A stretch of DNA of 64,000 nucleotides from NCBI RefSeq assembly GCF_007559025.1, contig NZ_CP041765.1:2848679-2912678 (forward strand). The letters run 5' to 3'. Source of the DNA: Tomitella fengzijianii (lineage in GTDB: Bacteria; Actinomycetota; Actinomycetes; Mycobacteriales; Mycobacteriaceae). The translations under genes and the position numbers were made by a program. Of this stretch, positions 43,149 through 50,820 are shown piece after piece; position 1 is the stretch's first letter; the number at the start of each line of letters is the position of its first letter. A model generated the notes under the pieces. The model was not told the DNA's origin. It made no database searches and was given only the letters and a program-made list of their open reading frames with translations.

Positions 43149-43693
43149 GGGTCCGCATCATCGGCCTGGCGATTGCCGGCGTCGCACTTACTGCATCGTG
43201 CGCGGACACCTCTACCGCGACCGCACCGCCGATTTCATCGCACCCGGGGGCCGCGCCCGCTCCTGCGTTGGCCGACCCTTGCACCGATGACATGCTTGAG
43301 TGGTTTACGACTCGAGGGCTACGACTCGCACCGCACGTTCCAATCGACCGGGATCCAAGTTCAAGCGGGTGCACTTACGGTAACGCCATGCTCGCCGTCT
43401 CCGTCATGTCCCAGCTCGAACACGCCGACGGCTCGACCAGGAGATGGGTGCAGCGGGTTCTGGAAGCGTCCGGCGAGGTTCTCCCCACAGAGGTGGCGGG
43501 GCGCCCGGCGCAGATGTCCATCCGTGACCACGACGGCGTACGGCAGGACTGCCATGTTCTCGTCACAGTCGACTTCGGGTTCGTCCACGTCATCGGCGGC
43601 CCTCGCGGTGATGCCGACGTCAGCCCCACTCGCGACTGCGACCAGACCCGCACGCTCGCTGCCGCGCTCGTCACCCGGCTCATGGACCACTGA
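43145..43693 (+). CDS. DUF3558-like lipoprotein
   Basis: 182 residues. Signal peptide MRVRIIGLAIAGVALTASC with lipobox Cys at 19, then a Ser/Thr/Pro/Ala linker. The folded domain begins ADPCTDDMLEWFTTRGL and contains two more cysteines (SSGCTYGNAMLAVSV, DGVRQDCHVLVTVD) and a final PTRDCDQTRTLAAALVTRL; this spacing is that of DUF3558 proteins. Expected at the outer face of the membrane. The ATG at 43145 overlaps the preceding stop. It ends ahead of the two-step palindrome 43712-43791. Confidence 0.78.
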   Translation: MRVRIIGLAIAGVALTASCADTSTATAPPISSHPGAAPAPALADPCTDDMLEWFTTRGLRLAPHVPIDRDPSSSGCTYGNAMLAVSVMSQLEHADGSTRRWVQRVLEASGEVLPTEVAGRPAQMSIRDHDGVRQDCHVLVTVDFGFVHVIGGPRGDADVSPTRDCDQTRTLAAALVTRLMDH

Positions 43694-43711
43694 CGCACAT
43701 CGACACCCGGA

Positions 43712-43791
43712 TGACACGAAATCCACATTCCACGTACCTCGGATGGTGGCAAACCACCATCCGAGGGTCACAGAATGTGGACTTCGTGTCA
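43712..43791. repeat. 80-base two-step palindrome
   Basis: The outer arms 43712-43730 and 43773-43791 match over 19 bases with one mismatch. The inner arms 43737-43749 and 43754-43766 match perfectly over 13 bases around CAAA. Six-base internal loops separate the stems. It sits between convergent genes; it could be a bidirectional terminator, but two long nested stems flanked by TGACACGAA/TTCGTGTCA look more like a small mobile palindromic element. Confidence 0.75.
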
Positions 43792-43852
43792 CTGCGGTCG
43801 CGCCGCCGCCCGGCGCGGCGCACTGAGCGCAGGCGCCCTCAGCCCAGATCGT

Positions 43853-44068
43853 TCAGCGCACGATCTTGACCACCACGAGCCCCACGACCACTACGCCGGT
43901 GCCGATGAGCCCGTACCGCACCGCCGGCGAAGACACCGAGGCCATCACCCGTTCCTTGAGGGAGTCCGCCATGCGCTTGGGGCGCGTGGCCAGCTCGTCG
44001 AGCGTGGCGGCGAGTTCTTCGCGCGCACGCTCGATGTCGCGCTCGATTGCGTCGGTGTCCCTGGCCAC
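43853..44068 (-). CDS. DUF3618 small membrane protein
   Basis: 71 residues. The N-terminal charged helix (ARDTDAIERDIERAREELAATLDELA) is the DUF3618 signature, and the protein ends with one membrane helix (YGLIGTGVVVVGLVVVKIV). The GTG at 44068 has GGAGG upstream. It diverges from bcp, as Rv2520c does from Rv2521. The role is unknown; relatives are linked to the cell envelope and stress. Confidence 0.88.
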   Translation of the reverse strand: MARDTDAIERDIERAREELAATLDELATRPKRMADSLKERVMASVSSPAVRYGLIGTGVVVVGLVVVKIVR

Positions 44069-44177
44069 GTGTCCTCCATCGACTGTCGGGCTGTACGCGC
44101 TTGTTCACGGATGTACGCACAACACCGTAGAACAGGTGGGCCCTGCTTGTGTGGCGCGCATCGGTAATCTCTGGGAT

Positions 44178-44663
44178 ATGAGCGACGCAACCCCCACGCC
44201 CCACCGACTCGCGCCCGGTGACGAGGCCCCCGCATTCACTCTCCCCGATGCCGACGGCAACGACGTTTCGCTGGCCGATTACCACGGCCGCAAGGTGGTC
44301 GTCTACTTCTATCCGGCGGCCTCGACGCCCGGGTGCACCAAGCAGGCCTGCGACTTCCGCGACAACCTCGCCGAGCTCGACGGGGCGGGACTGTCCGTGG
44401 TGGGCATCTCTCCCGACAAGCCGGCAAAGCTGGCCAAGTTCCGCGATGACCAGGGACTGAACTTCCCGCTCCTGTCGGATCCGGAGAAGGCCACGTTGAC
44501 CGCCTGGGGCGCGTTCGGCGAGAAGAAGATGTACGGCAAGACCGTGCAGGGCGTGATCCGTTCGACCTTCCTGGTGGACGAGGAGGGGCGCATCGAGGTT
44601 GCGCAGTACAACGTCCGCGCCACCGGGCACGTGGCCAAGCTCCGGCGCGACCTCAAGGTCTAG
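44178..44663 (+). CDS. bcp: Thioredoxin-dependent peroxiredoxin, Bcp/PrxQ type
   Basis: Reduces hydrogen peroxide and organic hydroperoxides; 161 residues. The peroxidatic Cys53 and resolving Cys58 sit in ASTPGCTKQACDFRD, the five-residue spacing of the PrxQ alpha type. The fold continues with VGISPDKPAKLAKFRDDQGL and STFLVDEEGRI. The ATG at 44178 gives the standard N-terminus; no strong ribosome site is visible. Cytosolic. Confidence 0.94.
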   Translation: MSDATPTPHRLAPGDEAPAFTLPDADGNDVSLADYHGRKVVVYFYPAASTPGCTKQACDFRDNLAELDGAGLSVVGISPDKPAKLAKFRDDQGLNFPLLSDPEKATLTAWGAFGEKKMYGKTVQGVIRSTFLVDEEGRIEVAQYNVRATGHVAKLRRDLKV

Positions 44664-44687
44664 CGCTGCCGGGGCGGCGCGACCCTG

Positions 44688-44900
44688 TCACGCTGCGCCG
44701 CCCTTGCGGATCGACATGAAGAACATCCCGGCATACGTTCCGCCGAAGGCGATGGAGCTGATCGACACCCCGTAGAGGATCGCGCGCCCCACGTCCTCCC
44801 CCATCGCCAGCCAGATGATCTGCACGATGGCCATGCAGATGGCCGCGGCCAGGCCGGCGGAGGCGGCGGAACGTGCGTGATTCTGCAGTCGGGAGTCCAT
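44688..44900 (-). CDS. Small two-helix membrane protein, hypothetical
   Basis: 70 residues with two predicted membrane helices (GLAAAICMAIVQIIWLAM and AFGGTYAGMFFMSI) and a short basic tail (RKGGAA). The ATG at 44900 follows AAAGGAT; upstream in-frame starts lack support. It lies 90 bases downstream of the ABC ATPase in the same direction but may have its own promoter. I do not recognise the family. Confidence 0.65.
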   Translation of the reverse strand: MDSRLQNHARSAASAGLAAAICMAIVQIIWLAMGEDVGRAILYGVSISSIAFGGTYAGMFFMSIRKGGAA

Positions 44901-44990
44901 GCGTATCCTTTCGGCGGGTCCCAGTGCAGTGCAGAACGCTACACCCGCCACATCTCCGCTCGAATGTGACGCGGAGCATCAGACGGCCCC

Positions 44991-45698
44991 TCAGGCCGCG
45001 GCTTCGTGCGTGTCGCGCGAACGGATGGCGCCGTCGACCAGTTCGATGGTCTCGTCCACGCCTGAGGCCAGCCCGGGGCCGAGGGTCGCCAGGTCGTGGC
45101 TGACGATCACGGCCGCCAGGTTCCGCTCGCGCACGAGGCGGGCGATCAGTTCGACGACGGCGCGGCCGCGTTCCGTGTCGAGCGCCGAGGTCGGCTCGTC
45201 GACCAGCAGCAGCGACGGGCCGCCCATCAGCGCACGCGCGATGTTCACGCGCTGGCGCATGCCGCCGGAGAGTTCGTGCGGCCGGCGGCCGGCGCTGTCC
45301 GCCAGGCCCACCTCGTCGAGCAGCGACATCGCCTCGTCCCGGTGCTTCGAGCGGCGCATGCCGCGGATGTCCACGGCGAGCAGCAGCTGGTCCACGGCGG
45401 TCAGCGCGGGGATCAGGTTGTCCTGCTGGAACACGAAACCCACCTGCTCCCGGCGGATCCGGGCACGCTCCTTGGCGTCGGCGCCGGTGACGGCCACGTC
45501 TCCGACGACGACCTCGCCCGAGTCCGGGGTGATGAGCGTGCCGGCCACTGCGAGCAGGCTGGACTTGCCGGAACCGGACGGGCCCGTGACCGCGACGAAG
45601 CGGCCCGCCGGGACGTCGAGGTCCACGTTGTCGAGGGCGGTCAGCCGGCCGCGGCCGTCGGGGTAGGTGAGGGTGGCGTTGGACATCTTGAGGCTCAT
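44991..45698 (-). CDS. ABC exporter ATP-binding protein, MacB/LolD type
   Basis: 235 residues. Walker A TGPSGSGKSSLL, Q-loop GFVFQQDNLIPALTA, signature ELSGGMRQRVNIARAL, Walker B LLLVDEPTSALD, and H-loop IVSHD. It pairs with the FtsX-like permease encoded 55 bases upstream (45754-46794). Such half-systems work as mechanotransmission or lipoprotein/peptide export complexes. The ATG at 45698 has AAGGAG upstream. It diverges, via the permease, from a two-component system that may regulate it. Confidence 0.92.
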   Translation of the reverse strand: MSLKMSNATLTYPDGRGRLTALDNVDLDVPAGRFVAVTGPSGSGKSSLLAVAGTLITPDSGEVVVGDVAVTGADAKERARIRREQVGFVFQQDNLIPALTAVDQLLLAVDIRGMRRSKHRDEAMSLLDEVGLADSAGRRPHELSGGMRQRVNIARALMGGPSLLLVDEPTSALDTERGRAVVELIARLVRERNLAAVIVSHDLATLGPGLASGVDETIELVDGAIRSRDTHEAAA

Positions 45699-45753
45699 CG
45701 TTGCTCCTTGATGGGGAGGGGAAGTATCGGGGTTCGAGCGGATCCGGCGCGCG

Positions 45754-46794
45754 TCATCGCTGCATCGCCACCAACGGGTCCACCTTGGTGACCGACAGCA
45801 CCGCGAGCAGTGCGCCCAGCAGGCCCAGTCCGGTCATTCCCAGCACGGGCACAAGCACGCCCACTGCGGTGACGACGATCGGCACGGTGCCGGAGGCCGC
45901 CAATGCGAGCAGCACGCCCGCGGTCACGCCCACGGCCTGCCCGGCCACCAGCACCACCACCGCCTGACCGAGACCGTCGCGCAGCAGGTAGGAGCGGTCG
46001 GCGCCCATCGCCCGCACCACCGCGAGGTCGCCGCGGCGCTGCTGCGTCCACACGGTGAAGAACGCTCCGACGACCAGCGCGGAGATGGCCAGCAGCATCA
46101 ACTGCATCGCCAGCAGCGACCCGTGCTCGGAGCCGTATCCGGGGACCGCATCGGTGATGCTCGACATCGGAAGCACGGTGGTCCCGTCGATCGTGGGGGC
46201 CTGGCCGAAGACCACTACCGCGCTGGTGCCCTGGTCATGCGAGAGGGATTCCCACGTTGAGACGGTGGTGTATCCGACGGGAGTGTGCGCGAACGAGCCG
46301 GCGTCCCCCAGCCCGGAGACCCGCAACGTGTCGGCGCCCGCGGTGACGGTGTCGCCCACCGTCACTCCGAGATCGTCGGCCTGGGAATGGGAGAGCAGGA
46401 TCTCGCCGTCCCCGGGCTGCGTGCCCTCGTCGGCGCGCGGCATCAGCGCCGGGTCCGCGCCGAACACGCTGAGCGCGGCGCTGGATCCGCCGTGGCCCAG
46501 TCGCGTGGTCGCCACCCCCAGCCGCGCGGTCTGCGCGTCGGCGGCCTCCCGCACCTGGGAGACCGCGTGCGCGTCCAGCGTGCTCTCGCTCAGCGACGGC
46601 GACTGTCCCTGCGCCGGGGCCTGCAGCACCACCGACTGCCCGGGGAGGCGTTCCACCGCGGAGATCGACTGGCCCTGCAGCCCGTTCGTCAGGGCGGACA
46701 GCGCGACCACCATGAAGCTCATCAACGCGATGACGGCGCTGATGAGCGTGAAGCGTCCCCGCGCGAACAGGATGTCCCGGATACCGATGAACAT
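45754..46794 (-). CDS. ABC exporter permease, FtsX/MacB type
   Basis: 346 residues with the four-helix MacB/FtsX layout. TM1 is at about 15-38 (FTLISAVIALMSFMVVALSAL), followed by an extracytoplasmic domain of about 190 residues. Three more helices lie in the C-terminal third (LMLLAISALVVGAFFTVW onward), including the coupling region QQRRGDLAVVRAMGADRSYLLRD. The ATG at 46794 begins MFIGIRDILFARGRF, a typical start. The 160-base gap to the histidine kinase gene holds both promoters. Confidence 0.9.
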   Translation of the reverse strand: MFIGIRDILFARGRFTLISAVIALMSFMVVALSALTNGLQGQSISAVERLPGQSVVLQAPAQGQSPSLSESTLDAHAVSQVREAADAQTARLGVATTRLGHGGSSAALSVFGADPALMPRADEGTQPGDGEILLSHSQADDLGVTVGDTVTAGADTLRVSGLGDAGSFAHTPVGYTTVSTWESLSHDQGTSAVVVFGQAPTIDGTTVLPMSSITDAVPGYGSEHGSLLAMQLMLLAISALVVGAFFTVWTQQRRGDLAVVRAMGADRSYLLRDGLGQAVVVLVAGQAVGVTAGVLLALAASGTVPIVVTAVGVLVPVLGMTGLGLLGALLAVLSVTKVDPLVAMQR

Positions 46795-46953
46795 GTCTCT
46801 CACAATCTCCAACTGCACGGCGCCCTCTGCGGCCTGTGATACACAGTCTTCCGCGCGCCAGGCCGGGAAACATCGGAGAAGGGGACGGTCTTCGCGGATC
46901 CTCCGGTGGATGCGCGGATCAACCGAAAGTCGTAGTGCCTGGCCGCCGCCCGG

Positions 46954-48342
46954 ATGTCGGGGATACTGGATGTCGTGTCGGATCCAGGAAACGCAGTACC
47001 TTCCGCAGCTTCCCCGCGGGCCGCTGCGCCCAGTCACCCGACACCCGACGAACGACCCGCCCACGCCATCGACCGGTACGTGCTCTTGGCCGGCCACGTC
47101 CTGTTCACGGTGCTGCTGGTCATCGGCACGGTCCGCGCAGTCGCGGGCGGCCCGCTCACTGCCACTGGCCCCGTCGCGCCGCTTGTCCTGGCCGTCATCA
47201 CTGCGGCGTGGTACGGAGCGGGCGCAGCGCGGGTCGCGGGCGACGCCGCCGACCGCCGATCCCACGCGTGGCTGGCCGGGCTGCTTCTGCTGTGGCTGGC
47301 GCTGGTGGGGGTGTCCGGCGAGTTCATCTGGCTCGCCTTCCTGCTGGCGATGCTGGTGTGGCACCTGGTGCCGGCGCGGGTGGCCGCCCCCGTCGACATC
47401 GGCGTCGCGGTGGTGGCCGTCGTCGGGTTCGCGTGGCACCAGGGCGAGGTGCAGGCGGGCGCCGTCATCGGCCCCGCCGTGGGCATCGCGAGCGCCGTGG
47501 TGATGACGGAGATCTACCACCGGCTGCGTGCACAGTCGGAGGAGCGACGGCGGCTGCTCGAACAGCTGGTCCGCACCCAGGCGGCCCTCGCCGACAGGGA
47601 GCGCGCCGCGGGCCGCCTGGCCGAGCGCGAACACCTGGCACGCGAGATCCATGACACCGTGGGGCAGAGCCTGTCCAGCGTCATCCTCCTGCTGCGCGCC
47701 GCGCTGGCCGACACCGCGCTCACCGGCGCGGCCGACGACCACCCCGACGGCCGTACCCCCGCCCCGCCGTCGTCCGCGGCTCCCGATCCCGACGGGGCGC
47801 AGCGTGCGCATCACGCCCATCGCATCCAGTTGCAGACTGCGCTCGACAGCACCCTCGCGGCACTGGGCGAGACCCGGCGTCTGGTGCGCGGACTCGACCC
47901 CGAGTCGATCGAGAAGCACGGCCTGCGCACGGCCCTCGAGGCGCTCGCCGTCGAGAACCGCGCCATGGGCGTGCGCACCACCTTCACCGAACACGGTGCG
48001 CCGCATCCACTCCCGCGGCGTTCCGAGGTGGCGTTGCTGCGCGCGGCGCAGGAGGCCGTCACCAATACGCGCAAGCACGCCGACGCCGACTCGGTGGCGA
48101 TCACCCTGACCCACCAGGAGGATGAGACCAGCGTCGACATCGTCGACAACGGGCGCGGTTTCGACGCGCACGCACCGCTGCCGCCGCAGCTCGACGGCAG
48201 CGGCTACGGGCTCGCCGCGATGCGGGCGCGCATCGGCGAATGCGACGGCGACGTCGTGGTGGAGTCCGGCGACGGTCACGGTACCGCGGTGCGCGCCACC
48301 GTCCCCACCATCGCGTCGGCACGAACAGGGGAGGACGCATGA
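46954..48342 (+). CDS. Sensor histidine kinase, NarL/LiaS class
   Basis: 462 residues. About five or six membrane helices lie between residues 40 and 185 with little extracellular sequence, so it may sense a membrane state. A coiled linker (LRAQSEERRRLLEQLVRTQ) leads to a HisKA_3 domain with HLAREIHDTVGQSLSSVI, phospho-acceptor His233. A Gly/Pro-rich insert lies about residues 260-290. The HATPase part has EAVTNTRKHADADSV and DNGRGFD. Start ATG at 46954; a GTG seven codons later is possible. Its stop overlaps the response regulator start (ATGA). Confidence 0.9.
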   Translation: MSGILDVVSDPGNAVPSAASPRAAAPSHPTPDERPAHAIDRYVLLAGHVLFTVLLVIGTVRAVAGGPLTATGPVAPLVLAVITAAWYGAGAARVAGDAADRRSHAWLAGLLLLWLALVGVSGEFIWLAFLLAMLVWHLVPARVAAPVDIGVAVVAVVGFAWHQGEVQAGAVIGPAVGIASAVVMTEIYHRLRAQSEERRRLLEQLVRTQAALADRERAAGRLAEREHLAREIHDTVGQSLSSVILLLRAALADTALTGAADDHPDGRTPAPPSSAAPDPDGAQRAHHAHRIQLQTALDSTLAALGETRRLVRGLDPESIEKHGLRTALEALAVENRAMGVRTTFTEHGAPHPLPRRSEVALLRAAQEAVTNTRKHADADSVAITLTHQEDETSVDIVDNGRGFDAHAPLPPQLDGSGYGLAAMRARIGECDGDVVVESGDGHGTAVRATVPTIASARTGEDA

Positions 48343-48968
48343 CCGCACCGATCCGGCTGCTGCTGGTGGACGATCACCCGGTGGTGCGTGCGGGGCTCCG
48401 CGCGGTGCTCACGGCCGCCGCGGGCGTCGAGGTGGCGGGCGAGGCCGCGACCGCCGACGAGGCGCTGCGCCAGGTCCGCTCGCTTCCGGCCGTCGACGTC
48501 GTGCTGATGGACCTGCGCCTGGGCGACGGCGCCGACGGGGTGGAGGCGACGGCGCGGATCCGTGCGCTTCCGCATCCGCCGCGCGTACTGATCCTCACCA
48601 CCTACGAGACGGACAACGACATCCTGCGGGCGGTGCAGGCGGGCGCCACCGGCTATCTGCTCAAGGACGCCGACCCGGACGCCTTGGTTCGGGCCATCCG
48701 CTCCGCGGCCGCCGGGGAGACGGTGCTGGCGCCGATGGTGGCCTCGCGCCTCCTCGATCGCATGCAGTCCCCCGCGACGGCGCTGTCCCCGCGTGAGCTG
48801 GAGATACTGGGCCGCGTGGCGGAGGGCGACTCCAACCGCGACATCGCGCGGGCGTCGTCGATCTCCGAGGCCACCGTCAAGTCCCACCTGGTGCACATCT
48901 ACAGCAAACTGGGCGTGGACAGCCGCACCCGCGCGGTGATCGCAGCGCGCGAGCGGGGCCTGCTGTAG
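48339..48968 (+). CDS. LuxR/NarL-family response regulator
   Basis: 209 residues. The receiver domain has DDHPVVRAGL and phospho-acceptor Asp58 in VVLMDLRLGDG, then LTTYETDND and LLKDADPDAL with the conserved Lys. The C-terminal LuxR helix-turn-helix is ALSPRELEILGRVAEGDSNRD then SEATVKSHLVHIYSKLGV. It is coupled to the upstream kinase by a four-base overlap. The divergent MacB-like exporter is the most likely local target. Confidence 0.94.
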   Translation: MTAPIRLLLVDDHPVVRAGLRAVLTAAAGVEVAGEAATADEALRQVRSLPAVDVVLMDLRLGDGADGVEATARIRALPHPPRVLILTTYETDNDILRAVQAGATGYLLKDADPDALVRAIRSAAAGETVLAPMVASRLLDRMQSPATALSPRELEILGRVAEGDSNRDIARASSISEATVKSHLVHIYSKLGVDSRTRAVIAARERGLL

Positions 48969-49096
48969 CGATGCGCGTTCAGGCGAGGCGGACGCGATCG
49001 CAGAACGCGGCGGCCGCCCGGACAGGTGACCGTGACCGCCGGTGACACGCCGCGCGGTGGACACGCACCGCCCGGTCGGCCGATAATCTGGGCATC

Positions 49097-49816
49097 GTGG
49101 ACACATCTCCGGAGGCAGCCGGCGCACGGCGCCCCAGGACCGCCGCCGATGTGTCCGCCGTCAGCGCCGCCGCCACCGAGGAACTGGTCCCCCGCCGCCG
49201 CCCCATCCAGGAGCGCAGCAAACGCCGGTTCGAGACCCTGCTGTCCGCCTCCCGCGCCCTGCTCGTGGACGTCGGGTTCGAGTCGTTCACCTGCGAGGCC
49301 GCGGCGGCGCGGGCAGGGGTGCCCATCGGAACCCTCTACCAGTTCTTCGCGAACAAGTACGTGATCGTGTGCGAGCTGGACCGCCAGGACCTCGTCGCCG
49401 TGCAGGCCGAGCTGACGACCTTCGGCGAGGAGGTGCCGTCGCTGGACTGGCCCCGCCTGCTGGAGAAGTTCATCGACCACCTGGCCGGGTTGTGGCTGAC
49501 CGACCCGTCACGCCGCGCCGTGTGGCTTGCCGTGCAGGCGACGCCGGCCACCCGCGCCACCGCGGCGATCCACGAGCGGGCGCTCGCCCGGCAGGTGACG
49601 GACGTGCTGGCACCGCTGACACCGCACGCGCGCGAGGACCGGCGCACGCTGATCGCCGAGGTGCTGGTGCACGCCGTCTATTCGATGCTCAACTTCTCGG
49701 TGCAGGACAATCAGGATCACGCCGACGCCGTGCGCGAGCTCAAGAGCATGATGACGGCGTATCTCATCTCCACCGAGCGGGCCGCCGGCGGCGACCGCCC
49801 CCAGGGCGCCGACTGA
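49097..49816 (+). CDS. TetR-family transcriptional regulator
   Basis: 239 residues with a disordered, charged N-terminal tail of about 35. The helix-turn-helix is FTCEAAAARAGVPIGTLYQFFANKY at about 75-100, and an all-helical ligand-binding domain follows. The GTG at 49097 has no strong ribosome site; internal starts are possible. It is followed 18 bases later by a convergent VOC protein. The target is unknown. Confidence 0.85.
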   Translation: MDTSPEAAGARRPRTAADVSAVSAAATEELVPRRRPIQERSKRRFETLLSASRALLVDVGFESFTCEAAAARAGVPIGTLYQFFANKYVIVCELDRQDLVAVQAELTTFGEEVPSLDWPRLLEKFIDHLAGLWLTDPSRRAVWLAVQATPATRATAAIHERALARQVTDVLAPLTPHAREDRRTLIAEVLVHAVYSMLNFSVQDNQDHADAVRELKSMMTAYLISTERAAGGDRPQGAD

Positions 49817-49833
49817 CCTCCCGTCCCCGCCGG

Positions 49834-50235
49834 CTACGACGCGGCGACGTTGATCAGCCAGCGCAGCCCGAACCTGTCGCGGCACATGCCGAAGCTGTCC
49901 CCCCACGGCGCGGTGGCGAGCGGTTCGAGCACCTCGCCGCCGTCGATGAGCCGGTTCCAGCGGGCCTCCATGGCGGCGTAGTCGTCGCCGGTGAGCGCGA
50001 TGCACACGGTGTCGCCGGCGTCGAACGGCATCGCGTCGGAGGCCATCAGCTCGAGCCCTTCGACGCCGCCGAGGTAGCTGTGCATGATCTTGTCGCCTTC
50101 GACTCCGTCGGGCACGTACCCCGCCTGCTCGAAGGTCTGCATCTCCAGGTTTCCGCCGAAGATGTCGTGGTAGAGGGTCATCGCCTCGCGGGCACTGCCG
50201 CCGAAGTTGATGTACGGGGTGATGGTGGCCGGCAT
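49834..50235 (-). CDS. VOC/glyoxalase-superfamily protein (PhnB-like)
   Basis: 133 residues: ATITPYINFGGSAREAMTLYHDIFGG, then EGLELMASDAMPFDAGDTVCIALTGDD and ATAPWGDSFGMCRDRFGLRWLINV. This is the PhnB-like/3-demethylubiquinone-methyltransferase-like subgroup of the VOC fold. Metal ligands are reduced in this subgroup and functions are mostly unknown. The ATG at 50235 follows GAGAGGCG. Confidence 0.87.
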   Translation of the reverse strand: MPATITPYINFGGSAREAMTLYHDIFGGNLEMQTFEQAGYVPDGVEGDKIMHSYLGGVEGLELMASDAMPFDAGDTVCIALTGDDYAAMEARWNRLIDGGEVLEPLATAPWGDSFGMCRDRFGLRWLINVAAS

Positions 50236-50290
50236 GTGAACGCCTCTCGTCCTGGGCTGCACTGCGCCCACAATATTAATCCGGGGCCGC

Positions 50291-50352
50291 GCCGAGTCGG
50301 CGGTTTTCGGGTACTCGCGGCCGGAAGAACACCGCGGAACCAGCGACTCGGC
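50291..50352. repeat. Imperfect palindromic intergenic element, copy 2
   Basis: GCCGAGTCGG... from 50291 pairs with ...GAACCAGCGACTCGGC ending 50352, with two mismatches. The outer sequence and the GGTTTTCGG core match the element at 7712-7772. It lies between a gene start and the 3' end of acpS. Confidence 0.55.
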
Positions 50353-50362
50353 GGCCTCGGAC

Positions 50363-50776
50363 TCACCCCGCCCTCTCGATGACCACGTAGGCGGCGGCCA
50401 CGTCGCCGTCGTGGCTCAACGACACGTGCAGTACCACACCGCCCAGCGAATCCCGCACCGCCTCCGCGACAGCGCCGCGTAGCCGGAGAGCCGGGCGGCC
50501 CCACGCGTCGGAGACCACTTCGATCTCCCGCATTTCCGCCTCGGGCAGCACCGGGGGGCGGCCGTAGACGGCGGCGGACCACGCCTTGACGAAGGCCTCC
50601 TTGGCGGCCCAGCGTGCGGCGTAATGCTTGGCCTGCGCCGCCGGATCGCGATCCTGCCCCGCGCAGGCGCGCCGCTCCCCCGGGGTGAAGGCACGCGCGA
50701 AGGCGGTCCCGGGCCGAGCGAGCTGCTCGGCGAATTCCGGGACCGCCACCACGTCTGTTCCGATGCCTGCGATCAC
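50363..50776 (-). CDS. acpS: Holo-[acyl-carrier-protein] synthase
   Basis: Transfers 4'-phosphopantetheine from CoA to carrier-protein serines; here its partner is the carrier domain of the adjacent FAS-I. 137 residues. The Mg-binding motif IAGIGTDVV is at the start and the second motif ARWAAKEAFVKAW is near 60. HVSLSHDGDVAAA is at the end. I begin at the GTG at 50776 so that the protein opens at the conserved IAGIGTD. It lies 44 bases after fas, the classic fas-acpS operon of mycobacteria. Confidence 0.95.
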   Translation of the reverse strand: MIAGIGTDVVAVPEFAEQLARPGTAFARAFTPGERRACAGQDRDPAAQAKHYAARWAAKEAFVKAWSAAVYGRPPVLPEAEMREIEVVSDAWGRPALRLRGAVAEAVRDSLGGVVLHVSLSHDGDVAAAYVVIERAG

Positions 50777-50820
50777 CTGCCGATGATCACACACCTTCCG
50801 GCATGTTCACTGCCGTCCGC

